Shown here: positions 35,901-46,820 of the stretch, piece by piece
Layout: each line of letters starts with the position of its first letter
How positions within the stretch are numbered: the stretch's first letter is position 1
Assembly (NCBI GenBank): GCA_010015655.1
Contig: ML976686.1
Coordinates: forward strand, 470,190-534,189
From: Bimuria novae-zelandiae CBS 107.79
Taxonomy: Eukaryota; Ascomycota; Dothideomycetes; Pleosporales; Didymosphaeriaceae
DNA: 64,000 nucleotides
Reading direction: 5' to 3'
Translations under genes and position numbers: made by a program
The notes under the pieces: generated by a model
The model's database searches: none
What the model saw: the letters and a program-made list of their open reading frames with translations, nothing else
What the model was told of the DNA's origin: nothing

Positions 35901-37502
35901 TAACCCTGCGTTTATACCTTTAGGGTACTAGCTAGTAGCTTCTTTATATACTCTATGCACTTGGTATTTATTATTAAAATACTTTTACTATTTTAATTCT
36001 TTATAGTAACGTGCTTATTTATTAGGGAAATATTTATAGTAAGTTATTATTAGTTTATAATTATTAATAAAATTATAGTTAATATCTCCTAGCAATATTA
36101 CTACTAGTTTCTATTTAATCTTATGTAGTTAATAAGCTTCCTTATTGCATAGGAACTAGGCTAGCTGCTTATATTATTCCCTAATCCTAATCTACTATCC
36201 TAGTATTGGCACATTTCCTTAGTACTTAGTGGCAATTTTATAGGTTAAAGTAGCCCTTAGCCCTTCTAACGTAATTTTTTGCGTGCAGTCCTTAGGTGTA
36301 TGCATATAACTATTATATATCTAGTAGTTTCCTTCTACTATTTAGAGAAAGACCTCGTACTCTTATACCGTCCTCTATTCTGTTTCTTTTATTATCTCTA
36401 GAACTTTAAGTTCTATGTTGGAGACGTTGTCTTTATCTATTTTTTATAATATAGGTATTAGTGCCTATAATTTAATTATTACTAATTAGATAATTCGTGC
36501 TTTCTTACTCTGCCTATTATTATTCTTTAGATGATTTTTTTTAGAAATAACCTTATTTTTCGTATCCTAAGTATGCTTTCTCCTTAAAGCATTATTTTTA
36601 TTCTTAGTTAGATAGTCTATTTTTACGGTCCTTACGCCACTTCCTAGGTTTCTATTCTTAAGCTTTATTAGCTATTATAATATCCCTATTATAGTCTTTT
36701 TATAGTTTCTAGCTCCTTTTAATATTAGGCTAAATGCGATTGCCTTCTTGCTTTTTTAATTATTATTCGTATAGTTAGTTATTAATCTATATAACTAGTT
36801 TTACGAGTTTCTCTAGGTTATCTATTTATTTATAATAAGTAAGCTTATCCTTAATACTTTCCTTTAGTCTGTTATAGTAGGCTGCCTAAAGTAGGGCGTT
36901 ATCTTAATTAATTTTAGCTTAGAGACGCCTAAACTTAGCTATATACGTACTAGCTAATCTTATTTACTTAAGCCTTTATATCTTGCGTTAGGCTTATTTT
37001 TCCTTATTAACTTCCCTAAATATAATTTAGATTTATTCCTTAAAGGATGCCTAATCCTTAAACACCTTTTTAGTTTTATTACTATATTCTACGATGTTAT
37101 CTTCGTTCTCTAGGTAAGCCTTAGTAAGGGGTTATAGCTATTTAGCTACCTTACTTTTTATATGTATGCCTACTACTAGGATTTTTACTTATTCTATTCT
37201 AAAGATATCCTTGTTATATTAGTAGTATAGTTTTATATTTATAAGAAACGCCTTAAGTCCTTCTCTTTTACCTTTATAAATTTTAGGAACCTTAAAGGAT
37301 ATTCTTCTTATAGTTATAATAGCTAGAACGTAATTTGCTAGTTTAGCTAACTACTCCTTAAGCTACTATATTTTATTAGCCTAGTTAGCTAATACTATTA
37401 TAGTATTTATAATTATTCTAGAAGCCGCGCTTTTTATTAGGACCCTTACTATTATAGCTACTATAGTTATTTTTATTATTTTAAACCTTTAGGTAGTTAA
37501 AG

Positions 37503-38017
37503 TGTTACAAGGGTTCTACGTACCTAATCCTAGTCTAGATTAGGGGAGGATAGGTTAAGGGAGAAGTGCCTTATAGATATTTAGTAGTTAAAAGCTAGCG
37601 ATAGTTACGGGGTAGGTTTTAAAAATAATCTAATTCTATAATAAACTATAGAATAACTAACTAGGAGATTTACTAATTTGTTATAAGAGATATACTTATA
37701 ATATATTAAGTTAACTACGAGGAGTAGGAGAGGTATAGAGAAATTATTAAACTATATACTATCTATCTTAGTTCTTACTATTATTTAAATCGCTATTATA
37801 GTCTTGCTAAGCTATTATAGTCCCTAGGACTTTCGTAGTCCCTAGGACTTTCGTAGTTTCTTAGACTTCTCGCTTATGCGGGACTATATTACGTAACTAC
37901 TAATCTAAGCTACCCCGCGTCTTCGTGTATTCCCGCGATCTAGTTATTTCGCCAATAATTACTTTCTTAGCGTAATTGTCTGGTCTCCTTGTTCCTGTGG
38001 GGTTCGTGATCGTAACA
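37503..38017 (-). repeat. Gypsy-2 LTR (right)
   Basis: This 515-bp LTR is less mutated at its right end (CCTGTGGGGTTCGTGATCG...). It is followed by the CTAAC target copy. Confidence 0.92.
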
Positions 38018-41000
38018 CTAACGTTCTTCTAGTCTAGCTTTTTAGACTATTACTAGGTCCTAAGGTTCCTTACGTCTAGCTAAACGCGATTACCTATTTA
38101 ATAAATAAGTGCTAGCTATTATATATAATTCGCGTACTTGTAGTACAATGCTTATACCTAAGTTAGTTCTTTATAAATAAGTTCTATTATGTCTTTTATC
38201 TTCTTTACTATATAATTAATTATAGCTATATTAAGTCTTTATCTATAGCCTCTTTAGGCGTCTCTACTAGGTGGCTCGAATCCTATATAAGGGTTCTAAC
38301 TATAGTAAATTAAGAATAGTAATACTTAAGTTAACGCTAAGACTATATTATTAGCTTTAAACTATACTATAGATAGCTATTATACCTAGTTATCCTAAGC
38401 GTAGTTTGTATATACTTATAATACTTATTCTATAGCTACGTTAGAGTTCTCTGTCTATCCGTCTATTTCTAGATAATACGCCAAGGATAGTAGTGCTATA
38501 ACCTTTAGCTAGTTATAAAGCTTAATTTAAAAGACTAATATAAATTAGGTGTCTTAATTAGATAATATCGTTGTAGGAAGGCTATAATTAGCTTATACGT
38601 ATTATAAAAAGAGCTACGTGGTCTCTAACATAGTAATAATTTTATATAATATTATATATTAATAAGTACTTAGCCTGTTAACTGCTACTATAATATTCTT
38701 GTATCCTTCTTAATCTAGTAAGTTTACTATAAAATTTACTAAAATATGCTACTAGCGTTGTTCTACGATAAGTAGTAGCTTTAGGAGACTATAATATTTA
38801 TCTCTAGATAACTTCGCTTTGTAATAAATATAGTAACACTCTATATATCGCTTTACTAATTTAAATATCTTAGGCTAGTAGTATTCTCTTTTCAGGATCT
38901 CTAAAGTTTTACCTCTACCTAGGTAGCCACCTATAGGACAGTTGTGCACATAGCAAAGAAGCTTAATTTTTAGTTTATTATAGTTTAGTATTATTATCTA
39001 ATCGCGATAGTATATATAATTATCTCTAATTTTATATTTACTAAGCGTAATATTCTTTAATTTTTAAGCTTTACTTTATAGGAGCTATAGCGTCTTAATA
39101 ATTAGTTTATCCTTAAAATATTCTTCGTCGATAATCCTCGTAATTAATTAGTCTGTCTTTATAAAGTATATCTCTACGGCGGGCTTAAAAAGCTCTAGGC
39201 GTAGCAGTATCTGGTTTCGTACCGCCCTAGCTACTTCCTGTGCTATAATATCTTGCGATTATTAGATAAGCGCGTCTAGCTTTTTGCCCTGTTTTCTAGG
39301 CTAATAGGTAATCGTAAACTAAAAGCCGGATAGATATTCTAACTATTTAGCCTAGTAGTGGCTTAATTACTTTATTATAGCGAAATACTATAGGTTCTTA
39401 TAGTTGCTAAGCATATCTATTAGGAAGGCTACGCCTTTTAACTTTAGTCTTTATTATTTAAAGTAGCGTACTATTATAAGTAGCTTTTTATTATAGATTT
39501 TATAGTTACTTTCTACGGGACTTATTCTCTTAAAGTAGTAAACTACTAGCCGCAGTTCTCTATCTTTATCTTTTTAAGATAATACTTTAGCTATTATATA
39601 GTTAGAGGCGTTAGCCTCTACTATAATTAGTAGTTTAAGGTTAAAATAGCGTAGTATAAGAATACTTATAAAAGTAGCTTTTGGCTAATTAAACGCGTCC
39701 TAGTAAATATTATTAAAGTAGAACGCCTAATCCTTCTTTATTAAACTAATAATGGGTAAAGTTACTCTCGAGAAATCTAGTATAAATTAATAATAAAAGT
39801 TTATAAAATTAAGAAAGGCTTTTATATTCTTTATATTTTATAAGTATTCCTAGTCTTGTATCGCTTCCACCTTTTTAGGGTATACCTAGATGCTATCTAT
39901 CGTAATTACGTATCCTAGAAATATAACCTAAGTCTAGTAGAATTTATACTTACTAATATTAAGTTATAATCTTACTTCTTCTCTAGCTTTTAGTACCAAG
40001 CACACGTGTTGGCCGTACTCCGATAGTAATTCACTATATATCAGGATATCGTCAATATATGCCATACAGAACACGTCTAGGCAAGGCTAAAGTGTATTAT
40101 TTACGTAGTACTAAAACGTGCTTAGGACATTAGCCAATCTAAACAGCATTATAAGATAATTAAATAGGCTATATCTTATATAAAAGGCTATTAGCTACTT
40201 ATCTCCTTTTACTATTTATAGCTTATTAAATATAGTAATAATATTAAGCTTTATATAGTACTTAACTTTACTAAGATAGTTTAGCGTCTCCTAAAGTAAA
40301 GAAATTAAGTATTGGTTTTTAACTATTAGCGCGCTTAGTACTTTATAATTTATATAAAATTGTAGTCCTTTACCTAGCTTTTTTATAAAAATAATAAGTA
40401 AGGTAATAGGTAACTTGCTAGCGCGTATAAAGCCTTTATTAAGGTGCTTTATAAGGTACTTTCTTGGTACCTTTAGCTTATCTTAAAATATACTATATAG
40501 TGGCCTAAAGCCTAGCTACTTGTCATCCTAGAGTTCGATCTTCAAGTTATATAGTTAATGTTTAAGTAATCAATCTGTCTCCTTTTATGAGAACACATAT
40601 AGTAAGTTATAATACTTAGGCAGCACTTTAGTAGCGAGGTCTATTTCCTTCTTCTCTACTAGTGCTTTATTAATATCTACTATTAATACTATAAAGATCT
40701 TGTATCCTTAGCATTTTATTAGTTTTAGTAAGGGGACTACTCTAATTATATATATATTAACCTTTAATAATATAGCGTAGAGGACGCTATCTTCTAGTTT
40801 ATTATCCTAAAGTAATTTCTTTATTATAAATAGCTTATTAACTGTAGGAGCTTTGCCTAGTCTACCTATAAACGTTAGTTTAGGCTCTTATAGCTAGCGG
40901 CGTAGTATTTCGCGCTAGTTATTATATCGCGCTTTTAACTTAAGTAAGAAAGTAGTGCTTTATTAACGTTTAATTACTATTATTATAAGTTAAAGATTTA

Positions 41001-41854
41001 ATTTAGTGCTAGGGGTTCCACTTATACGTAAGTAGTAGTTTTAATAGTATTTAGCTATAAATTTAAGCTATTCTATATTATAATCTAGCCTTACTTAATG
41101 TCTATACATCTAGGACTGTCTAAGAATTATCTAATACTAGCCTATTATTGTTACGTAGAGCGTGGCTTGTTCCACGTGGTTCTAATAACGGAGACTTGTT
41201 GTATACGTAATTTCTCTATTGTCTAGTTATTTTCTATTAAATCTAGTAGGTTATATAATATAGGGTAGTAGCTATAGACGTAGTTTTAGGTTACGCGCGA
41301 AGTCTTAATTAATAAGTTTAAGGTTTATAGCTTTAATATTAACTAGGGTAATTACTAATTATGTAGTATTATCTTATTAAATAGTATAGGAGATATTAAT
41401 CTATTTCTCCTAAATTTTACTTAAGGGAGTAATTTATAAATTTATTAAGACTTATATTTAGCGTAGTTCTATTAAGCAACTTATTTCTAAGACTATACGT
41501 TTTTTAATAATAATTATTATTATTATAAGCATAATTAAGATAAGTAGAAGCTAGAGCTAAAGTCTAAAAAGTATAAGTTATATTATTTTTAACTATAAAA
41601 TAAGATTAAGCGTTAGTTTAATAAGTAATTTTAGTCTATAATACTAATCTGCGTTATCCACTTTAGGTAGTTCTTTATAATATGTCTATGTGCTCTATAG
41701 TAAAAGTAGAGTCCTTTTTTTTAGTATTAATCCTTCTTCTAGTCTAATAAAGTTATACGTAATATATTAATCTTTATCGCATCAGGGTCACGCTGCTATT
41801 ATAAGGTTAGTTAGTAACTTAAGTAAGTAGGCAGGTATTAAAGGTTATTATTAT

Positions 41855-42109
41855 TGTCCGTACGCAGTACGGGCAGCTACCTAATGCGATGTCTTAAGAC
41901 AGGTGACAATGGTTATGTAATACCGCACAGGCAAAGGCACAGACCATAGTCACCGTGCGCGAGCATTAATTCTTATAACCCCCTTTCCTCCATACGTAGA
42001 ATAGACAGACAAGACTTGAATACCAGACCCTTTTCTCACTCGTACTATCGTACAACTATCTAGCCCTATCATATCGCGATATGCTTGGCTTAGTATAGCC
42101 CATTCAACA
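41855..42109. repeat. Solo LTR, family S, TSD ATTAT
   Basis: This 255-bp unit is nearly identical to 10633-10887, with the same TGTCCGTACG start and TTCAACA end. It is flanked by perfect ATTAT (41850-41854 and 42110-42114). It sits in the gag-side part of Gypsy-X and is essentially free of RIP. Confidence 0.88.
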
Positions 42110-42904
42110 ATTATATTATATAATTAGGTTAGCGTATTTATTAATATTAAATAGGATCTTAGCTCCTACTATTATACGCTAGAGGTTATTTAATAAAGAG
42201 TAGCGTAGGGTATTAATTTACGCTTCTTTATTAAGCTAGGTATCTACTATAAGGTATTAAAACTAAGTAAAATAGCTTAAGAAGGGTCGCTTTCCTTACT
42301 TTAAATTATTAAGCTTACTCTATACTAATAAGGTTTTATTTAGGTCATTGTATGTAGCGTAAAGGAAGGCGATTAGCTTCTTTATAATATTTATATTAGA
42401 ATTAATTAGCGGGTTAGTAAGGGTTGTAAGGTTATAGTTAAGCTAAAAGTAAGCGTAGATGAGTTTAGCGCGTTTAGTTAGGTATTAATTAGTATTACCC
42501 TTTAGCTTTATCTATAATTAAAAGATAAATAGAGGAAGTTCCTTCCTCTTACTTATAAATATAGAAGGATTAGGTAGTTTATCGCTTAGGCAGGCAGTCT
42601 TCGTAGTTATTAAGCTATTACTAAATAGTGTTGTAGAGGGCTCTAAAGCCTCCTTAGTAAGGGTTAACGTAAGAAAGTAAAGTAAATAGACTTTTTTAAC
42701 AGGATAAGCTCCTTACGCAGAGCTTTTATATTAGCTTAATACTAGGCCTATATCTATTAGAGAGACTATTAGAAGGACTCCTATTAGGCCTACTAGGCCT
42801 GCTAAAAGGTCTCTTATAGCAGCTTAATTTATTTTATTATTACCTATATTATTAAGATTAGGTCTACTTAATTAGTTATATTAATTAGTATTAATTTAAT
42901 ATAA

Positions 42905-43251
42905 TGTTACGAGAGCAACGCGTAGAGATATCTAAGCCTAGGTAGGCTAGATCGATATACTGCGTTTAGTATCTACGTATAGGTATAAGACATTAGATAA
43001 GGAAGAAAGGTCTTCTACCCCTATCTAACGTAGATCTATCTATCTCGCTTAGCTAAGTCCTAGTACCTAGATAGCTAGCGTCGTGTCTAACTAATTAGAA
43101 GTAAGCTTTAAGGTATAGGCTATTAGACCTTTAGCTCCTAAAATATAAGTTTAGAGGTAAAAGCCTAGCTTCTAACTCTTGTCCGTCTATTGACATACTA
43201 TTTTTAATAGTATGTCTAGGCTGTCAGGTTGCCTAGGAGGTTACCGTGACA
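42905..43251 (-). repeat. Gypsy-X LTR (right)
   Basis: This 347-bp copy starts TGTTACGAGAGC and ends CCGTGACA. It joins directly to Gypsy-1-type gag sequence at 43252. Confidence 0.88.
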
Positions 43252-44064
43252 TTAAGGAAGTTATTAATTATTAGCCTAGTCTACTTTACTATCTTGCCTT
43301 GTATATTTATGCAGGTAACTAGGATTTTATCCTAGTTAGTCTTAAACTTTCCTAGGTTATATTAGATAGATAACTCTATAGTTATTAGAAATATTGCTAG
43401 ATAATCCTTACTATTATAGGGCTTAGGCTTAAGAATCCTTAGCTACTACTTTACGTCTTTTTAGATACTTATCTTTTTATTTATCTAATTAATAATTTCT
43501 TAAAGTTATGTAATCTATACTGCTTGCTTGGCCATGACTTCTCTTAGAGTCCTCTCTAGGATTAGTGCTACAGATAGAGTGCTCAGTCCTGCTATATTAT
43601 ACTTAGTAAGTAGTTAAAGTGTTATGAGGTGCTTACACCTTTGTCTAATCTAGATTAGGGCGGTAAGGCTAGAGTAGCACTTTATAAATTATTTAATAGT
43701 ATAAGTTAATGCGACACTTAGCGCTTAGCTATATAGTTTAATTTTATAATAAATAAGATAATTATTAGTCTATATAGGAGAACGTACTCGCATAGAAGAT
43801 ATATAAGTTAACTATAAGGAGCATAACATAGGAAACCACCTATATATAAATATCCCTCTTATCCTATGAAGTCCTATAGTGTTCTATGCCTCGTGTCCAC
43901 GGGATTTCTTGGGATTCCTGGGACGTTACGTGACCTAGGTCACGTGGTCCCACATTGTCCTATAGGCTTGGCATCTAGGACAACTTGGGACATTACATCA
44001 TCCCTAGGTGGGGCTTGTGTACCGTCATAAGGCTCGCTTGTCCCGATGTCCCTGGGTCATAACA
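43252..44064 (-). mobile_element. Truncated Gypsy-1 family copy (gag part plus one LTR)
   Basis: 43252-43619 matches the gag end of Gypsy-1 at about 2474-2840 (shared TTAAGGAAGTTATTAATT), and 43620-44064 is a Gypsy-1-family LTR (445 bp, TGTTATGAGG...CATAACA). The pol part and the other LTR are missing: sequence stops exactly at the Gypsy-X LTR on the left. Confidence 0.85.
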
Positions 44065-46073
44065 ACTAGCTTGCCTAAGACAAAGCACGAGTAGCTCGTA
44101 AACAGACACTCCTTTATCCTAAGCTTTTTACTACACTAGTAACGATTTACCTCCTAAAAACTAATTATACGATTAGTTAGATTATAAATAATACGTATAC
44201 CTACGACCTATTTATTAATAAAGTTTTTAAACTTCTTAAGAATAGTACTTAATAGTTAAAGACTATTAATTTTTGTAAATGCGAACAGCGCAACGGATAT
44301 ATATACTATTAAGGATACCTTATTATACTAGACTATAATAAGCTTAAGATTAAGATTCTCTGCGCAGCCTACGACTCTCTCTCTAGTAATTACCTTAGCT
44401 AAGGGAAGACACTCGAGCTTATATAGCGTAAGTATTACTAGCTTTAAATGTTCGACACGATTAGGACGTCTTTTATTGCTATACCTGCCGCCGTGCCAAA
44501 GCCTCTCGCGAAAAGTATTACGGCCTCTTAAAACTACTCCCTGTCCCTAAACAATAATAATACGATATCGTTATTTAATCTTATTAACCTCCTTGAATCT
44601 GAAAGATGTATAAATATTAAGGTAGTAGTTAACTAACTTACTAAGTATTATTATATAAATTCCTGCGATAAGATAGAAGCTCTTAACGTCGCCCAAATAT
44701 TCCTTTATTACGTGTGGTGTAACCACGGCCTGCCTAACACGATTATCTCTAATAGAGGTAAATAGTTTACCTCTGCCTTTCATGATAAGCTGTGCTAATA
44801 GCTGAATATTAATCCTTGTTTCTCGACTAGATATTATTCAGAAACTAATAGATAGACTAAGAACGCAAACCCTACTATAGAATAAGTCCTGTGCACGTAC
44901 ACAAACTACTAGTAAGATAACTAGGCGAGACAGTTGCCTATAGCGTAGTTTAAAGCAAATAACACTATTTCTAAGTTAATTAGTGTCTCTCTAATAATAG
45001 CTAGCTCTAGCTAGAACCTCTAAATGGGCTTTAAGCCCCTTACGACCACGAAACAACCTTCGTACTAAGCCTTATAAGCGTAAGAAGCGAATAGGGTTAT
45101 TAATAAGCTATATAACGTTACTAAATTTATTTAAAAAAAAGATAATCTAGGTATAAGCACTTTAATAAAAGTATACTAACTAAAAGCGCTTACCTACGCT
45201 AGCCTATAAAGTTAGCGACTATATCAAGTTAGATACGCGAAATATCTAAACGCGACACGTCTTAAAGAAGCTTAACTAGAAAAATATTAGTCTATACTAA
45301 GTAGTTAAGAAGGTTTCTGCCTATGCGTACAGGCTCGAACTGCCTCCTACTATAAAGATATATCCCACGTTCCATGTATCCCTGCTCCGTCCCGCCGCTA
45401 ATAAGTTAGAGTACCTGCCTAGCTAATACGTCCCGCCACCGGCTCCCGCTGTTATTAATAATAAGGAGGAATACTATATTAAAAGTGTTAAAAATCTCCG
45501 CTATAATTAACGTAGCAAACGCCACAAATACCTAGTTAAATAGACTAGTTATAATAAAACGACATAGAAAAACGCTTATAATCTAAAAAACGTAGCTACT
45601 ATATCTAACTTCTATAGACGGCACCCTGATATCCATAAACCTCCTAAAGCCATGCAGTAGTAAGGACCCACGACTATAAAAACACTCGCTGGAGCTCGAC
45701 TTTAGACGGGGGATACTATCACGGTACTCCACTGTCCACCTCTATATACTACTAAGTACCATAACACCTGCCGCACGACTCTGCTAAACTGTCTAGCACT
45801 ATGCTAGATAGTACTTACTACTATTTAGAGCTCTTAATTTTGCTAACTAATTAGAGGACGCTAAGTCTTACCTAATAAGCTCTAATTAGCTTAGCTAAGC
45901 TACTAGACAGCGCCAGGCGCGCTAGCACTATAACCCCTATATATACGTTCTACTTCGTAATCTGCTTCTGTTCCTTATGCAACCTCTTATAATTACACTA
46001 GATACTATATATAGCCAATACTACTGCCTCTGTAGAAGGCCTGTAGAACAAGTGCTTGTAACGTCTCGTGACA
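44065..46073 (+). mobile_element. Truncated plus-strand Ty3/Gypsy retrotransposon (Gypsy-Z)
   Basis: The plus strand reads as a decayed integrase: a zinc-binding and linker region at about 44330-44520, the rve core at about 44570-44850 (NHGLPNTIISNRGK, FTSAFHDKL), then ANPTIE...VLCTYTNY and a C-terminal chromatin-like part with [20 protein letters not shown] at about 45310-45380. After a purine tract (AGACGGGGGATA) comes a 357-bp LTR (45717-46073) that starts TATCACGG (probably mutated TGTCACGG) and ends CTCGTGACA. Everything upstream of the integrase is missing, cut by the Gypsy-1 family LTR. Confidence 0.8.
45717..46073 (+). repeat. 3' LTR of Gypsy-Z
   Basis: This 357-bp LTR has ends TATCACGG and CTCGTGACA and a TATA-like stretch (CCTATATATACG) near 45937. 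No partner is in the window. Confidence 0.7.
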
Positions 46074-46244
46074 CCCTGTAATTTAGTAATTCTTAAATAA
46101 CGTCTAGTTTCTTTAGGCTAGAGCTTAATGATTTTGAATATAGATTATTTATATCAGTATGGCCAGGTGGATAACTGAATTAAATTTATTATCATGTGTT
46201 AAAAGACTTAACAGGGGTGTAAAAATTACGGTTTTACTAGTGAA
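46074..46244. other. AT-rich spacer between Gypsy-Z and solo LTR
   Basis: These 171 bp of mixed composition hold no gene. It is the insertion target of the 46245 LTR. Confidence 0.4.
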
Positions 46245-46734
46245 TATTACGATCCCAATGTTACGATCCCAATGTTACGATCCCAAGTAATCCAGGAACG
46301 GAATTACCAGACAACGACGCAACAAGGATAATTACTGGCGACATCGCAGCGCGATGGGCGCACGACGAGGCGCGGGGCAGCTTAGGTTAGCGACCACGCG
46401 ACCCGCTTTTGACAGATGAACGCACGGGCCACGGAGACAAAGGATGAATTAGACGATAGCGAGGGCTGGAGAGACTGGTATATAGTGTGACGGTTTCCCT
46501 ATGTCTTTCCTACTCCTTGTAGTTAACTTCTAACATACTTCGAGTACATCTCCTACAACAGATTGGTAAATCTCCTAGTTAGTAATTCTATAGTTTGTTA
46601 TAGAATTGGATTATTCGCAACGACACCGGTGTTACCTGCAAGCTCTTGACCACTGAATATCCGCGAGGCGCTTTACCCTTGACCTATCCTACCCTCACCC
46701 GGACCAGGCTTAGGTACGTATAGCCCATGTAACA
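46245..46734 (+). repeat. Solo LTR related to Gypsy-2, TSD GTGAA, with triplicated 14-bp end
   Basis: The right two thirds is the reverse complement of Gypsy-2-type LTR sequence (CGGACCAGGCTTAGGTACGTA near the right end). It is not RIP-mutated. Perfect GTGAA repeats flank 46245-46734 (46240-46244 and 46735-46739). The left end carries three tandem copies of TGTTACGATCCCAA (46245-46258 with TA instead of TG, 46259-46272, 46273-46286). A TATA-like GGTATATAG occurs near 46478. Confidence 0.85.
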
Positions 46735-46745
46735 GTGAAATGGAG

Positions 46746-46796
46746 TGATCCGCTCGCTTGCCTGATCCGCTCGCTTGCCTGATCCACTTGCTTGCC
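46746..46796. repeat. Three tandem copies of a 17-bp unit
   Basis: TGATCCGCTCGCTTGCC is repeated at 46746, 46763 and 46780 (the last with two changes). It lies between the solo LTR and the pogo element. Confidence 0.9.
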
Positions 46797-46820
46797 GAAC
46801 ACGTTAAGCGAGCGCACCTA

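Larger units (their letters stand above)
30782..38017 (-). mobile_element. Complete RIP-mutated Ty3/Gypsy retrotransposon (Gypsy-2), TSD CTAAC
   Basis: Two 515-bp LTRs (30782-31296 and 37503-38017) begin TGTTACAAGGG and end with ATAACA or CGTAACA. They are flanked by perfect CTAAC repeats (30777-30781 and 38018-38022). The purine tract (complement of CTATCCCTCCTCTTAAGG) adjoins the left LTR, so coding is minus. On the minus strand, integrase core sequence is open at 32729-32947 (DRLTKIAKF, then ITNRDKLFTSKYQ), and a decayed reverse-transcriptase active site (TYLNNILIYF for the usual YLDDILIYS) lies near 34290-34320. gag lies toward 37400. The element is 7,236 bp and inserted in Gypsy-X. Confidence 0.93.
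29992..43251 (-). mobile_element. RIP-mutated Ty3/Gypsy retrotransposon with nested insertions (Gypsy-X)
   Basis: Two related LTRs bound this unit: 29992-30334 and 42905-43251. Its internal sequence is 30335-30781 plus 38018-42904, interrupted by the complete Gypsy-2 (30782-38017) and a solo LTR (41855-42109). A purine tract on the minus strand adjoins the left LTR, so coding is minus. The reverse-transcriptase active site is unusually well preserved at about 40020-40080 (VFCMAYIDDILIYSELL). Integrase-like sequence lies at about 38600-39400 and gag-like sequence toward 42900. There is no clear 5-bp duplication (CCTAG at 29987-29991 versus TTAAG at 43252-43256), so one boundary may have been changed by recombination or deletion. 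Confidence 0.75.

Noticed and set aside
44571..44783. Minus-strand 70-codon frame
   Set aside because: It is antisense to the Gypsy-Z integrase core, which reads on the plus strand.
46746..46796. CRISPR-like short direct repeats
   Set aside because: The three 17-bp units are head to tail with no spacers, in a fungal genome; it is a simple tandem repeat.
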